From the NCBI GenBank assembly GCA_000934385.1, contig KN880518.1, positions 1 through 64,000 of the forward strand: a DNA stretch of 64,000 bases. The letters run 5' to 3'. Position numbers and translations under genes: made by a program. Below, one piece after another: positions 1 through 10,950 of this stretch. This DNA comes from Cylindrobasidium torrendii FP15055 ss-10. Lineage: Eukaryota > Basidiomycota > Agaricomycetes > Agaricales > Physalacriaceae. The notes below the pieces were generated by a model. The model saw only the letters and a program-made list of their open reading frames with translations, ran no database searches and had not been told where the DNA came from. Within the stretch, counting starts at the first letter, position 1. Every line of letters begins with the position of its first letter.

Positions 1-798
1 AATATTATTATTTAATATATACTGACATTCTTGACTTGTGCAAGACCATGCCATGTCCTTGCGGCACCAAACATGCAGTCAGAACGCGAGCGGGAAGACA
101 GCTTCGATCGAGCTACTCAATCACCTACTGATGGATATCAGTCCATTGTCGACTAGATCGGACATTGGATTCATATTCTACGGCCTTGCTTAAGGGGGTT
201 CCAAAGAATTCCAGCCCATTTCCGCCAAAAATCACTGTTATTTCAAACAGTGCGCTTCTAGGTAACAGTGCGCTTCCCCGTTAATGGCTGTACTGAAGCG
301 AGTAGTAGTAGCACCTCGGCTTCGTGTATGTTGTACTCAGGCGTGTGCTCAATGTGATGATCAAACGTCGAAGCCTCTGCAAACAAGAGTCAATTTCTCA
401 CGCTTCGTGTTTTCCATTAAGGCTGTTCAGCTGCATACACTGAGTGTGATAAATAGTATTCCAATTTTGTGCAATGTTTCGCGTCTTCCATATTCCTACA
501 ATGATGCCGGCGAAATGGAAGGACTTGTCCGGGACGAAACAAATCAATGGGATGTACGCACCCAGTTACGAGGATAACTGCAAGCAGGGCGCTCCAAGGA
601 GGTCAAGAAGCAAGTACTCTCGAGTACCGATCACTCATGCATCTGGGTCCATTGTTCTTTGCAATGCCATCATCCACATGGACTTAACATCTACACAAGC
701 CGCTGTGAATGTTCATCAGCTCGCTGTCGACATCAGAACACGCACGTGCAATGTCAAGCTCGTACGAACATACAGAATACAACCCCTACTATGCAGCT
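1..798. other. Intergenic / 3' flank, no gene recognised
   Basis: No reading frame here shows a recognisable protein family or a consistent spliced coding pattern. The first 25 bases are very AT-rich. A 13-base unit (AACAGTGCGCTTC) occurs twice, at 246-258 and 264-276, as a direct repeat with an 18-base period. The region lies downstream of the POL12 stop codon, so its right end should hold that gene's 3' UTR. Confidence 0.5.
246..276. repeat. Short tandem direct repeat, 18-bp period
   Basis: The 13-mer AACAGTGCGCTTC is repeated perfectly at 246-258 and 264-276. It lies in non-coding DNA and its function is unknown. Confidence 0.6.
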
Positions 799-2993
799 CT
801 ACGCTATTCTCACGATCTCCACCGAAATCCTCTCCACCGGCGTCCCTCCCTCCTCGCCGACCCGCATCATCGCAAAACACCCTTTAGTCAGAAACCCAGG
901 ATTCACCGCCGTCGTTCCCTCAAGGTGCTTCACAAACTGCTTCAACTTCGTCGGCACAATCAGCACGTCCGGTGCGTACTCGCCCTCGAGCGTACGCATC
1001 TCCAGGTCAGCGGAATGGCCTACGTCCAGGTTCACACGGTCAGATTCCTCGATTGGGGGTGGGTAAATGGGATAAAAGCTATGTGAGAAAGATGAGCAGT
1101 CAGCATGGCAAATCGAAAATGCCACTGGAGACGGCGAAGAAAAAGGAAACTTACCTGCGCTGCTGTAACAAATGTCGACATGTATTTGCCATCCCATCTG
1201 TATCACTCGGCAGACCCGAGTCTAACACCTCTGTTTCTTCACCCTTAATCGACACCTCTTGTGTCCTCAAATGGTGCACAACGTCCACACTGGTCGCACC
1301 AAATTGCACTCCATTCAACGAGAATGTCGCTGGGTTGGGAAGAAGATGTATACGCTGTAGCAACAATCAGTAGTTGGTAAGGACAAGCTACTAGGACGCA
1401 CTGGATCTCCACTTGTCACGTTACTATCGAACTCTGCTTGAGGATATACAGCGTGTCCGCCGATGAGATCCCGAATGCTCGGTATGAGCAAGACCCGCAC
1501 ACCAGGGTTTGCATCCAAATGACCTCGGATGTCTCTCAGCATCCTGCGTTGAAATAACTGCAGCGGGCTGCAGTCGACATCACCATCTCGTATTGACAGA
1601 TGGCCCGCGTCCACAAAGGGCCCAAGCTACGCGGCTTCAGCAAAACTACAGATGGTTAGGACATAACTCACCAAGATGATTACTGAAGGCTTCTTTTGCT
1701 TCAGGGCCGCAACAAGGGCGTGCCATGGCTTGAACTCGAGGTCCTTGTCTGCAGTATAGGGCCCACAACATATCGCAGCAGAAAAGGCTGTAATGGGCTC
1801 AGGCTTGTCATCATCCTCGGTCGACGGTTTTGGAACTTCGTCCAAGTCCATTGCAAAGTCTGGGTCCAGCTTGAGCTTCTGGGGTTCCGGCTTGAGTCGA
1901 GGAGCTACTGCTCGCGTTCGCAGTTGTGGGGACTGCGAGGATGTCAAGACCAGAGGGTTCGTACTTTGGATGAACGCGCACAACAACGATTTTGGTCACG
2001 GTGAACGTCCCTCCACCTGCATTCTTGCCTTCGAGCAATACTCTAGCGCCAGGGAAAAGTCCAAGTCCTTCCGTGCCCTTGACACCGTTGCGTATTTGCA
2101 CCTCTGGCGAGAAGCGAAGGGCGATACGAAGCCCTTCACCACTTTCGGACGAGGTTTCAAGAAGAAGGGTGGTATCATCGACTTTGGTAGTCGTAGTTTC
2201 CTCGGTATCGTGCGAAATGCGACCAGCAACTAGAACGTCCATCTGTCTATGCGTTCAGACACGTCCAACGAGCTTGCAGGAGACACACCTCGGTCATTGC
2301 AGATGGATTCCCAAATTCAAGCTGATTCATCTTGAACTCTCTCCGAACCATGTTTTCGAACTGTATGAGCTGCTCATCGAGCACTGTAGAGAGTAAGTAT
2401 GGGGTCATCTTCGTACAGTAGACGCGTCGCACACCTTGGCTCTTCTGCAGCACTGTTTCATACATGTACCGATCTGCAAAGATATAAAGACTGCAACATA
2501 CTCGACGCGTGAACAGCACGTACATGCCCGTTTCTCCTTCGGCCCTTTGAATGAAACTGTGTTCACCAAATCCATCGGCACATCTTCCGCTTTGACCGCC
2601 GCCGCCTTCTGGGGCTGTTGCTTGCGCAAGTTCCCCTTCTGCCCTGGAGGTAGCCGCATTGCGATACGCGCCGCGCCGCCCATCTTCTTGGCCCTCGCCT
2701 TCTTGTCGCGCTCCTCTAAGTCGCGCTGCAGTCCAGTCTTCAGCTCCAGAACGGAGCTCATGTCGAATCGCCGCGCTGTTTGCTCGAAGTGGTTGCTCCA
2801 GTTTGTAGTCTTTGCTTCCCATTTGTAGTAGAGATCTTCTGGCTGGAGGGTGTACAATTTGCATAGGGAAATACCTGCAGCAGATGAACATCTTCCTGGA
2901 GGCCATAAAATCCAGAAGCGCACATTCGTGCACGACCTTGTCGTCCAAGTCGTCGCCGAATTTGTCCAAAATTTGCTCGCGTAAATCGGCCAT
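799..2993 (-). CDS. POL12: DNA polymerase alpha subunit B (primosome B subunit)
   Basis: This is the non-catalytic B subunit of the DNA polymerase alpha-primase complex, which links primer synthesis to the replisome in the nucleus. The spliced N-terminus reads MADLREQIL and then, after an intron with a GTGCGC donor, LCKLYTLQPEDLYYKWEA, the family's N-terminal helical domain. A basic linker follows. The OB-fold segment (about 2240-1990) has VLVAGRISHDTE and LFPGARVLLEGKNAGG. The calcineurin-like domain (about 1950-1320) has GPYTADKDLEF, PSVIIL and LIPSIRDLIGGHAVYPQ. The end (about 1360-799) has NPATFSLNGVQFGATS and APDVLIVPTKLKQFVKHL, then VNPGFLTKG. All are family landmarks. At least five short introns are needed. 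The start at 2993 gives the canonical N-terminus. Two ACGCG cores lie just upstream. Confidence 0.93.
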
Positions 2994-3409
2994 CGGTGTT
3001 TGTGGATGAGCGCGTTGTCACGCTCGACGCGAACGAGGTGACATCACGTGTAAGGCTGAAGCGGAGGCAAAATATGACATCACATGTGAGGGTCCGGTCC
3101 TCCTCGTTGTGTTTCAGACAGTAGAACGTTTTTATTGCCATGCCCACCCCTCCGCGCGTGGGGCGCTCGATTTCTTCATCGCTGCCCTCAACGACATACA
3201 AGAATATACTACTACAAATTATCATACAAGTACACCATTTGACATGTCTGGAAACATAGCAGACCGTCTCTAGGCCTGGAAGATATGATACTGGCGATCC
3301 CTAGGGTACTGTAGCCGGGGAGAGAATATCGATGAGAAGGGATAGCGTGTGGCAGCGTGTTATGTGTGTGCGTAGCCTGGCAATTTGTATGCGATGGGTT
3401 CACCGCCGA
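2994..3409 (-). promoter_or_regulatory. POL12 upstream region with MCB-like cores and a repeated TGACATCA motif
   Basis: This 416-bp stretch separates the endosulfine stop from the POL12 start. ACGCG cores occur at 3027-3031 (plus) and 3011-3015 (minus), 18-38 bases upstream of the POL12 ATG. They match the core of MluI cell-cycle boxes that control replication genes in yeasts. Two near-identical 12-mers, TGACATCACGTG (3039-3050) and TGACATCACATG (3075-3086), resemble a CRE-like half plus an E-box. Factor binding is inferred. Confidence 0.4.
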
Positions 3410-3965
3410 TTACTCTGCGCTGACAACAGTGGTCGCAGGAGCAGGTTCCTCGGCGGCGGCGGCGGGCACATCAGGCGCATCATCTGATTCTGGCTTCTCG
3501 GTAGGGGAGGCCAGGCCGCTTTCTTTGGAAACGGAGTTGGTGGGCGAGATGGAGAGGCCGTTGCTGGTGGGACCCGGGGAGGAAGCGTGAGGGATGCTGC
3601 GAGATGGAATAAGCATGATTCTTCACAACACGTTTTGCGGGCACTCACTTCTGCGGATTCGGTATTGCGGTTCCAACGTTGCTCTGCGGTGCTACGCCAG
3701 CCTTGGAGAGCGCGTAGTCGCCGGAATCAAAGTACTTGCGTTCCTACGATGATAGATTGAGCTACGATGGCAACATGTAGGAGGCCAGAAACGCACCCTC
3801 TGAGTCTTCAGAACATGGCCTTTGTGGTTCGGGAGCTTGCCGTACTTGGCGAACAGTAGCTGCTCTTGATCATTGAGCTTCTGTGGACGACTGTCAGGCC
3901 TGTCGATACACCACGCGCGATACACATACGCTAATGTCGACCTTGTTGCGTTGCGCGGGAAGCAT
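3410..3965 (-). CDS. Endosulfine/ARPP-19 family protein (Igo1-like PP2A-B55 regulator)
   Basis: This is a small, largely disordered protein. In yeast and animals, Greatwall/Rim15 phosphorylation of the FDSGDY serine turns it into an inhibitor of PP2A-B55, controlling mitotic entry or quiescence and mRNA protection. The spliced product begins MLPAQRNKVDIS, then KLNDQEQLLFAKYGKLP and, across an intron, KYFDSGDYALSKAG, the invariant endosulfine core with the target Ser. PQSNVGTAIPNP follows. The tail (3616-3410) is rich in Ser, Pro and Ala and ends in VVSAE. At least three short introns are present, and the first (after codon 12) starts GTATGT. The start at 3965 gives a standard N-terminus. Confidence 0.93.
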
Positions 3966-5240
3966 GATTGGTAAGATAATGTGTGTGAAGCACGGGGAAT
4001 GCGAGCGATGTGATGTGAGATGGTGAGTGAACCGTTTTATGAGGGAGGCTTAACACTGACTGCGGAGTTCGAAATTGCGATCAGTCTGGGCGAGCCGTGC
4101 GCGGCCTAGTTCGGGAGCTTCCGTCCACCGTCACTTGACTGTGTGAATGCAACAAATCGCGCGCAACTCCTCAGTTCGCTCCGCAACCTGCCGCCCCGCA
4201 CAGCAATCAATGCCTCCGCATAAATTCAGAGGTTACCACAAGGTTACCAAGTACGTACCGTAGCGTGGAGTTCAATGAGCTCAGCCGTGCGCTCCGTACA
4301 ATCACCTGAATTCGGGTTTGAACCTCTTGCTCGGTCGACACGACGCCTCACTTGCACGCCTCATTTCCTTATCTACGGCCAACGACATAGAGGAGGACCT
4401 TGGAGTGCAAAAAGCCGGGTTTCATCAACTGACACCCAAAAGTCTTGGTGGACTAAGGAGATTCCACTGAGAAGCAACCCCGGAATCGTCGCGCCACCGA
4501 GGATTGATATCATGGCAGGCAAGGCGGTAAGAGCGAACAAAGGGCATCATATACTTGCTGCGCATCCTCTAGCTTTCAAAATGTAAGGTTACATTTAGCT
4601 CAGTTGCACCACTCAACCCGTGGACGGGCCACAATCTCGCCATCCTGCTAGGTGCTTACTCTGCATTCTTCATCGCATAGGCTCCAGCAATGCAGAGTTA
4701 GAAGTAGGTCATTGTCTACCAACTGCTTGCCGTAAACCTACAATGGAGTTGGATGATGAGTGCATTATTCTACGCGACAGTAGCGTCCCCAACGTATTGG
4801 CTCAGTGCATCGCTGCCGTTGGTAAGTCCGAATCGCTCTTCATGTTCATGAACCGTAGGGCTGTTCAGCCACTCTGGCGAACGACACAGTACCGCGTCCA
4901 GACCGATAGGTTTGCTCATGTGATGATTTCTGTCGTTTTCAGCAGCCTCGCAATTGAGACATGCCGGGCTTATAATGAACTAATGACCAAGAAGAGAACC
5001 GCCAAAGGCATCCATGATTGTCTTGCAACTGCTTGCTCGTATAGCGAATCTGAGCAGCACCCATGATTCCATGAGTAGACAGTATCTTTCGTCTTCTACT
5101 TGGTGCGTATGCTGGCTCTGTTAACATAAGGGTATAGCAAAAAGTCCTAAATATATATATTACATTTCCAACCCTTTCTGGGCGTCCGATAAATATATAG
5201 ACACAGCGAGTCGAGAAAGTCAAATGAGTGTCTACCACGG
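3966..5240. other. Intergenic, no gene supported
   Basis: About 1.3 kb between the endosulfine start and the stop of the next minus-strand gene. Plus-strand frames at 4275-4586 and 4620-5066 are open but show no family resemblance, no convincing splice pattern and no biased composition. The left end must hold the endosulfine promoter. The AT-rich stretch near 5150-5210 (TATATATA at 5152-5159) probably belongs to the 3' UTR of the downstream membrane protein gene. Confidence 0.4.
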
Positions 5241-6440
5241 TCATGAAGGACTCTGACCCGTAGGCGTTGGGGGAAGAGGACGTCTCGACTGGCTATTGGG
5301 CGAAGGGACTGCAGTGTACCGCGGCAACGACTCCGTGCTCTTTGTCGCAATTACGGGAAGCGGCCGCGATTTTGGCTTCTCTGGACTTGAATCCACAAAC
5401 ACATCGCCCTCCTCTTCGCACAGTCGAGCTTTCTCGTCCGCTGCGACGTCCTCGTGTGTCCAATCTCCGCCTAGCGTTCCGTTAGTATTGTTTATTATAT
5501 TTGAATGAAGATTTCTTACCGCCGTACCCCGACTCGACATCATATCGCGATAGCCGCTTGGACGTCGACTCCACGGATGCATCGGCGTCGGCGTCGAAAT
5601 CCGGGCCAAAGGACGGCCTATCATGGTACTCACTCAACTCCTCATACGGATCAAAGCTCCTGGCCGACGGTGCGGTGGATATACGCGCAGGGCTGAGCAT
5701 AGGTCCTGGCGACGCCGCCGCCATCATCGGCGTAGCATCCTCAGCTCCTTGGGCCACAGACCAGGATGAATACCGTTGGGTATCTGGCACGAATTTGTAT
5801 CCAGCAGGACCTGCAATGAGCCCAGCACGCGCCATTTGTTTCTCGGACTTGAGTTGGTTCATGTAACGCGTCCCGACAATGGATCCACCTGTAGTGGAGA
5901 TGTTTGTTAGGAAAACAATTGGCGGAGGACGGATGGATGAATCAACGCACATAATTGTGAGAGTATCGCCAAGACAGCGACGGCGTAGTACGCTCCGTGC
6001 GTGAGCTTGAGGAAGTGTGTACATCCATCGTGTGAGTTGGGATCTTGAGTATTGCACGTCGTTGCGGTCGGTATTGCAGATACTTTGTGAAAGAGGAGCG
6101 CGGTGATAATGATATTGATGAGAAGAAGCGCATAGCCTGTGAATGCGGATATCTGGGCCAGTAGTTGCTTCCGCAGAACGGCGCTAACCAGGCTGCAACA
6201 TGCATGTTGGCAAGCGTGGGTAAGGCGGAGGACGAACACGCACGATAGAATGGATGCCAACAAAATTATAACTTGAACGACCCCAGAAGCAAGAAAGCTG
6301 GCGTGCTCTCCGGAATCGAGCGCTGGATTGTCTGCGACACGTTAGTAGGGCGTATGTCGTAGCTTAGAAAACGCACCGGATGCTTCATACCACACCAGCC
6401 CCGAAGAGACGCTCGAGAACACTATCTCGAGCAAAGCCAT
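5241..6440 (-). CDS. Multi-pass membrane protein with proline-rich cytosolic tail
   Basis: I do not recognise the family with certainty. The first exon starts MALLEIVFSSVSSGLVWYEA and is joined by an intron with a GTGCGT donor. The second exon (about 6333-5960) has three strongly hydrophobic segments, around VVQVIILLASILSC, GYALLLINIIITALLF and AVAVLAILSQLCALIH. A short loop holds two Cys and a THFLKLTHGAYY stretch. After another intron comes a soluble tail of about 170 residues rich in Ser, Pro and acidic residues, with SRPLPVIA and RRPLPPTPTG, which look like SH3-type ligands. Four membrane spans in all are likely. The layout recalls fungal MARVEL/SUR7-like plasma membrane proteins, but that is only analogy. 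Confidence 0.72.
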
Positions 6441-7297
6441 CGCAATAACACAAACGCGCAAAGGAACGCAAAAGCAAAATTGAGGACCCCCGCAGGATAA
6501 GTCGCGATAGTTAAACATGAAGAGAACGAAGTGGGAAAAGCAGAATGGACGTGGGAGAAGGGAAGAGAGTAAGAAATAGTTGAAACAGGCGCCGCGGCAC
6601 TGCGATTTTGATTCGCACAAGTAAATGTATACCCTGGGATGTCCTTGGGGTGTATTGGAAGTAGGTTACCGTATATTAACGTACTGTAAGTGTACAGCCT
6701 TGGACTCGGCTTCGGGCCACCGTTCGCGGGAAATGCTGCACGATGTACTGTATAGCTGGATCCGTACTGTGCGGCTGCTCGCAGCGCTAGTGTGTCCATC
6801 CGTTTTTCAAGAACGTCGGCTATCGTCAGGCTATCGTGGGCCTGTCGCTTCATCCCTGAGTACTGAGTAGGCCTACTAGGGACGCCCGACGATCTTGCTC
6901 ACTGAGGGCCTGGAAGCAAGGCTCGGACCACTCAGACTCGCAGATTCAAATCGACAGCGAACATCGTTCTCGTGGGTGTGAGCAGTAGGAAGGTGAGATG
7001 TGGACGTGCTTGATGTCTTGAATGTTTGATCTTGATTCAGCGAGGGCGATGAGTTCGACTCTGTAGTTGAAGCCGAGTTGAACCTAATATCAATTTCACA
7101 GGAAAGTTTCCGCACTTAGATAGGACTTTCTGTCGGAGGTGTTCGTGACCTTTTACCGTCATCAATTTAGACTGCAGAGTTCTGGCAGAGTTGCAGCCGT
7201 TGTTGGACTGCTGTTTCCCTCGACCCTCATTTGTACTCAAAACTCCGCAATCTATTAGTGTTACCCACTTCCGTGTCTATGTGGTGCTATCGTATCT
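6441..7297. other. Intergenic, no gene supported
   Basis: 857 bp between two minus-strand genes. The open frames here (for example minus 6422-6853 and 6876-7115) are short and have no recognisable domain. The left end should contain the promoter of the membrane protein gene and the right end the 3' UTR of the MFS gene. Confidence 0.4.
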
Positions 7298-9015
7298 CTA
7301 TACGGAACGACACTTCTCGGATGCTGCCAGGCCGTCGCGTTTAACAGAACCCTCCTGCTGGGAATCTGAATCGTCTCGAGTCGTGTTCTCTGTATCATGT
7401 TTCTGTAAGAATGCCCCCGCCCCGCCTTGCCATCCTATCCAGGTTTTCGGTTGACATTCTGGGCCGCGTAGAAGAAGCGTGCAGAGCTGCAACGCGGCAA
7501 ACGCTAGAGAGAGGGCCGCTCCGACACGCCAACCATGCTTGACGTATGTCACTGTCCCGCCGTATGAGCCTGCGACAGAGCCACAGAACAACTGATTGGC
7601 TGTATGTGAGCCTGACTTTTCCACTGATTATGCGAGTTGGCGCACCGAAAGAATGAAGAGTGCGTTTAATCTCGAACGCGCAGCTGGATCGATCCTATCC
7701 ATTGGATCAGTCGGCAGCGCAGCACAAAGGAATTTTGTTCCGGCTCACTTGAAAATCCTAGACGACAAAGAGACAAGCAATATGGGGCGGAAAAAGTCGA
7801 CGCCAATCATGGTGAGGACGACAGGTGCGATATTGAGGCCACCAGCGCCGCATTGGATGGCTTGGAACACCGCCGTCCCAAGCGTCGAAAGCAGTGTTGC
7901 ATACCAAGGTACTATCTTGCCCATGGCTTTGCCCACCAGCGGACTTGCCATTATACTAATGACACCAATCAGGCCAAACAGACCGATCGCAAGGCTTACA
8001 GTCCATGTTAACTTTCAATTTCAACGGCAGAAAGTGGTGCTACGCACGTTGACCAGTGAAAAATATCGCCAAGCAAGAACGTAAGGGTGAGGATGAAGTT
8101 TGACGATGCGGCACTGGAGATGAAGCATATCAAGCAGCATTGGACGAGGACGGGCTCCGTTACCACAAAGCGTGCGATACTCCAAAGGATCTGGAGGTAT
8201 CCCAAGCTCTTCTCGTGGCGTTTTGCAGGGTATTCGGGCACGAAGAAGTATAGCGTGAGAAAAATGGACGCCTGGATACCAATGGCAACATAATACACGA
8301 CGCGCCAGTGCGTGAATTCTGCGATGATACCTGCGATGACTCTACCGAGCAAGTTTCCGCATGAAATGGCGGCGTAGAGGAGGGTGAGAGTGAGGGCTTG
8401 CTGTGCGCCTGTGGTGAGGTCTGCAGCGAGTGGGATGAGGATTTGAGGGATGACACAGGAGACGCCAACAAGGAAGTGGAAAGCCTGGAAGACGGCAATG
8501 TTATGGGTGATGGAAAGGGGGATGGTGCAACATGTGCAGACAAGGGTGAGGATGAGGACAAGCTGGCGTCGACGGACGAGGTCACCGAGAGGCGTAATGA
8601 GGAGGATGCCTGTTCCATATCCAGCTGAGACCATAGTTGGCACACTTTCATCTCATTAGTTCTTGCTTTTCGGAGTGCTGTGCGAGAGTCTCTCACAGTG
8701 CAACGTTACTGTAGTCCGTATCGAAACTTTTTGACAGCTGGACTATGCAAGTATTCAGTACTAGTAAGGACAAAAGTCCACGAGCAAACACACTGAGTAT
8801 TGGACTGGAATACGACATGTTGCAAACAACTGCAAGAGGCGTCAGAATAACCACGAGCAAGTGAAACCAATGCACTTGCCGAGTGTTGTCGCCGCAGAAA
8901 ACGTCAGCTGCATTCCCAATCCAAAGACAGGCGGATTCTCTGGGTCATACCGCACTCTTTTGGATTGAGGGAGGAAGCCAAAGTCTAGCGTTCGGCTTTG
9001 CGTCGGTACATCCAT
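7298..9015 (-). CDS. MFS transporter, DHA1-like
   Basis: This is a major facilitator superfamily permease, probably a proton-driven small-molecule exporter. The start at 9015 (MDVPTQSRTLDFGF) is chosen because splicing from there gives RYDPENPPVFGLGMQL and then a first span containing VVCNMSYSSPILIQ. The next exons give SFDTDYSNV and LVPTMVSAGYGTGILLITP, followed by GDLVRRRQ, an MFS motif A variant. More spans follow (about 8560-8080, then 7990-7745 and 7600-7460), then a charged tail ending KCRSV. About 12 spans fit, without the extra two of siderophore-importing DHA2-like permeases. The intron after the first span uses a GC donor (GCAAGT). A perfect ATCTGATAA lies 35-43 bases upstream of the ATG. 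Substrate unknown. Confidence 0.85.
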
Positions 9016-9049
9016 ATCTTGTCAGACGGGGGCGTCTTATTATCTCGCT

Positions 9050-9058
9050 ATCTGATAA
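9050..9058 (+). promoter_or_regulatory. Perfect iron-type GATA site (ATCTGATAA) before the MFS gene
   Basis: The 9-mer matches ATCWGATAA, the site preferred by fungal iron-responsive GATA repressors (SreA/Urbs1/Fep1 class). It lies 35-43 bases upstream of the MFS start codon, next to another TTATC (9038-9042 region). Roughly one such 9-mer is expected by chance in 64 kb counting both strands, so the position is suggestive only. Confidence 0.35.
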
Positions 9059-9211
9059 GACCTGTGGCTTTATACTTTGTCGAAAAGACTGGATGAGTAT
9101 CACCAGAGTATCACTAAGTGTGCTTAGAGCAGGTACATCGGGGCATGGCTGCACTACCCCGCACTTGACTGGGAAGGTGTCTTGCGCCTGATGTGCTTTC
9201 AAGTTTCAAGC

Positions 9212-9219
9212 TTATATAC
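9212..9219 (-). promoter_or_regulatory. TATA-like box upstream of the MFS gene
   Basis: TATATAAG reads on the minus strand about 200 bases before the MFS ATG. It would imply a 5' UTR of about 160 bases that includes the GATA site. Confidence 0.3.
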
Positions 9220-10890
9220 CACTTCGAGCAGTTGCTTCGTTAGGTAGCCCTTTTGGAGGGAGGCTGCGCCTGTGTTGTTGCATAGGACTAACGACTTGTC
9301 GACCGACTTCTTCCATTTCAACACGATATTGGCTTGGGAGTATACGAGCATATTTTGCCTGAGTAGGTCACACAGAATTTGAGCTCATCTACAACGTTAA
9401 CAAGCATAGATTCGTGACTACCAGAGGCCGAGATAGCACACCCTTGCAAATGAATCCTACCCTAGCAGTTCTCGTTCAGATGTTGCTGGAACCCGAGAAA
9501 GCAGGCGGGGATATGGAAGTGGAACGACAGGTACAACAATCTGATGTGCTGTCGGTGGGTATACAAAAAGTCAAAACGGACGGCAACAGTCTCTGTATTG
9601 GTGGCCGCGCGATCGAAACGCGGACACGTGTCACAATATGCTTTCGATCATCGAGTCCAAATCGAGTCGAAGTTGAGTCGAAGACTCGGAGTCCAGGAGC
9701 ATGAGCGTGAAGTCTGCATCTACTTTAGCGTTGAAAATGAAATTGGAGAACTTATAATGCCAGGGAGTATCAGATGCACCTCGCCTGATAAACCGGTGTC
9801 AATCCGAACGCTCAAACTTCTACAGTAGTTCTACTAAGCCTTGAGTCGGCTTCGGTGTTGTATCCAGTGACTAGTCTACTGAACGAACTTCCAACTGACA
9901 CCCAGGTGATCGTATTTGTACGTAACACCTGGGCCGAATTCAAATGAGGACTGTAGTCTTAGACTGTGGACATGGACGATCTTTTCTTCGCGGACCTTCC
10001 CTTTGGATTCCTGGTCAGGATGACCCCCCCTCCCCTCACTTTACTTCCACTACTCTGAGTAGTAGTTTTCTGCCTGTTCGTATCTTTGCATTACATAACC
10101 GGTGCATTGTGCACTGTGCAGCACGGAGCTCGCGCAGTACCTGCCAGTGCCAAGCCGAGATTATACCGGGTCTCGGTCCGCGATTTGATCCTTCGCGTCC
10201 AACCTTCTCACTCTCAGAACCTTCCTCTACAGGCCACCATAAAATGGATGTCTTCACAAGATCACATTTCGAACTTGAGTGAAAGCTCTTTACCCTACGC
10301 GCATGTTCAGTGTTGCCTTCGAAGGACCGTTTGCATTTTCTACAGTAGCATGTCGTGAACATGCAGCCACCCCAGTTGGCTCGTGGCGAACCCTTGACGC
10401 CATAAAATCTAGAAGGTTCGTCAAACTGCGTTAGTGTTTGGTCAGATGAGCAGCCTTCAATGGCAGAGATACAGTCATCTGTGCGCCCGAGCAAACCGAG
10501 AAAATTGGTTACACTGGAACTCGCTGGAGCTGCCGGGAAGTACGGTTGGGAGCCTAGTACAGTGATGAAAACAGAAATGAAGTTTACATAGGCTTGTGAG
10601 AACTGCGAGCACCGCCTTCCGTGAGCGAGATGACGAGCTAGGCTGGTGTGGTTTCTCTTGGCGTCACGGTGAACACAGTACAGTAGGCGCTGTTGTTTCC
10701 CTTTTACTTTGGTGCTGCGCGACACTGGCTGGCTTCCAAGGGTCCAAGTGTTGAGGATTGCTCTGCCAAACGGCGCTCACTAAATACGCAGGCCGGAATG
10801 GGAAACGTGGTGGACAGATTACCGCTCTATCATATGACCGTTATCATGACCACAGTTTCTCTTAGGCATGCCGGCGTGCCGAGCTTGGCG
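9220..10890. other. Intergenic region with one uncharacterised minus-strand ORF
   Basis: About 1.7 kb between the divergent MFS and ENA genes. Nothing here resembles a known family. The notable item is an intronless minus-strand frame of 229 codons at 10036-10725, listed separately. Both gene promoters must lie here. Confidence 0.4.
10036..10725 (-). CDS. Uncharacterised ORF (229 codons), doubtful
   Basis: An uninterrupted frame from an ATG at 10725 to a stop at 10036. The translation is basic and fairly Cys-rich (CMFTTCYCRKCKRSF in the middle) with one weakly hydrophobic stretch near residue 50. I recognise no domain. Its length is greater than expected for a random frame at this base composition, but most real genes in this window have introns and this one shows none. 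It could be a species-specific small protein or chance. Confidence 0.15.
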   Translation of the reverse strand: MSRSTKVKGKQQRLLYCVHRDAKRNHTSLARHLAHGRRCSQFSQAYVNFISVFITVLGSQPYFPAAPASSSVTNFLGLLGRTDDCISAIEGCSSDQTLTQFDEPSRFYGVKGSPRANWGGCMFTTCYCRKCKRSFEGNTEHARRVKSFHSSSKCDLVKTSILWWPVEEGSESEKVGREGSNRGPRPGIISAWHWQVLRELRAAQCTMHRLCNAKIRTGRKLLLRVVEVK

Positions 10891-10894
10891 CCGC

Positions 10895-10902
10895 TATATA
10901 AA
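10895..10902 (+). promoter_or_regulatory. TATA box of the ENA-type ATPase gene
   Basis: TATATAAA lies 49 bases upstream of the chosen ATG at 10951, a typical spacing. The leader after it is short. Confidence 0.5.
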
Positions 10903-10950
10903 TGTCTGTAGGCCAATCTGGCTGCGAATCTTCCCACTCTTCCCACTTGA

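Noticed and set aside
4620..5066. Plus-strand ORF of 148 codons as a gene
   Set aside because: No domain, no biased composition, no splice context and no sensible promoter; consistent with a chance frame in a 1.3-kb gap.
7298..9015. Siderophore-iron importer (SIT/ARN type)
   Set aside because: The protein is too short and has a DHA1-like 12-span layout with no visible extra two spans, so import of ferric siderophores is not supported despite the GATA site.
9414..9828. Overlapping plus-strand ORFs as a gene
   Set aside because: Two overlapping frames of similar length with no recognisable motif; neither is favoured.
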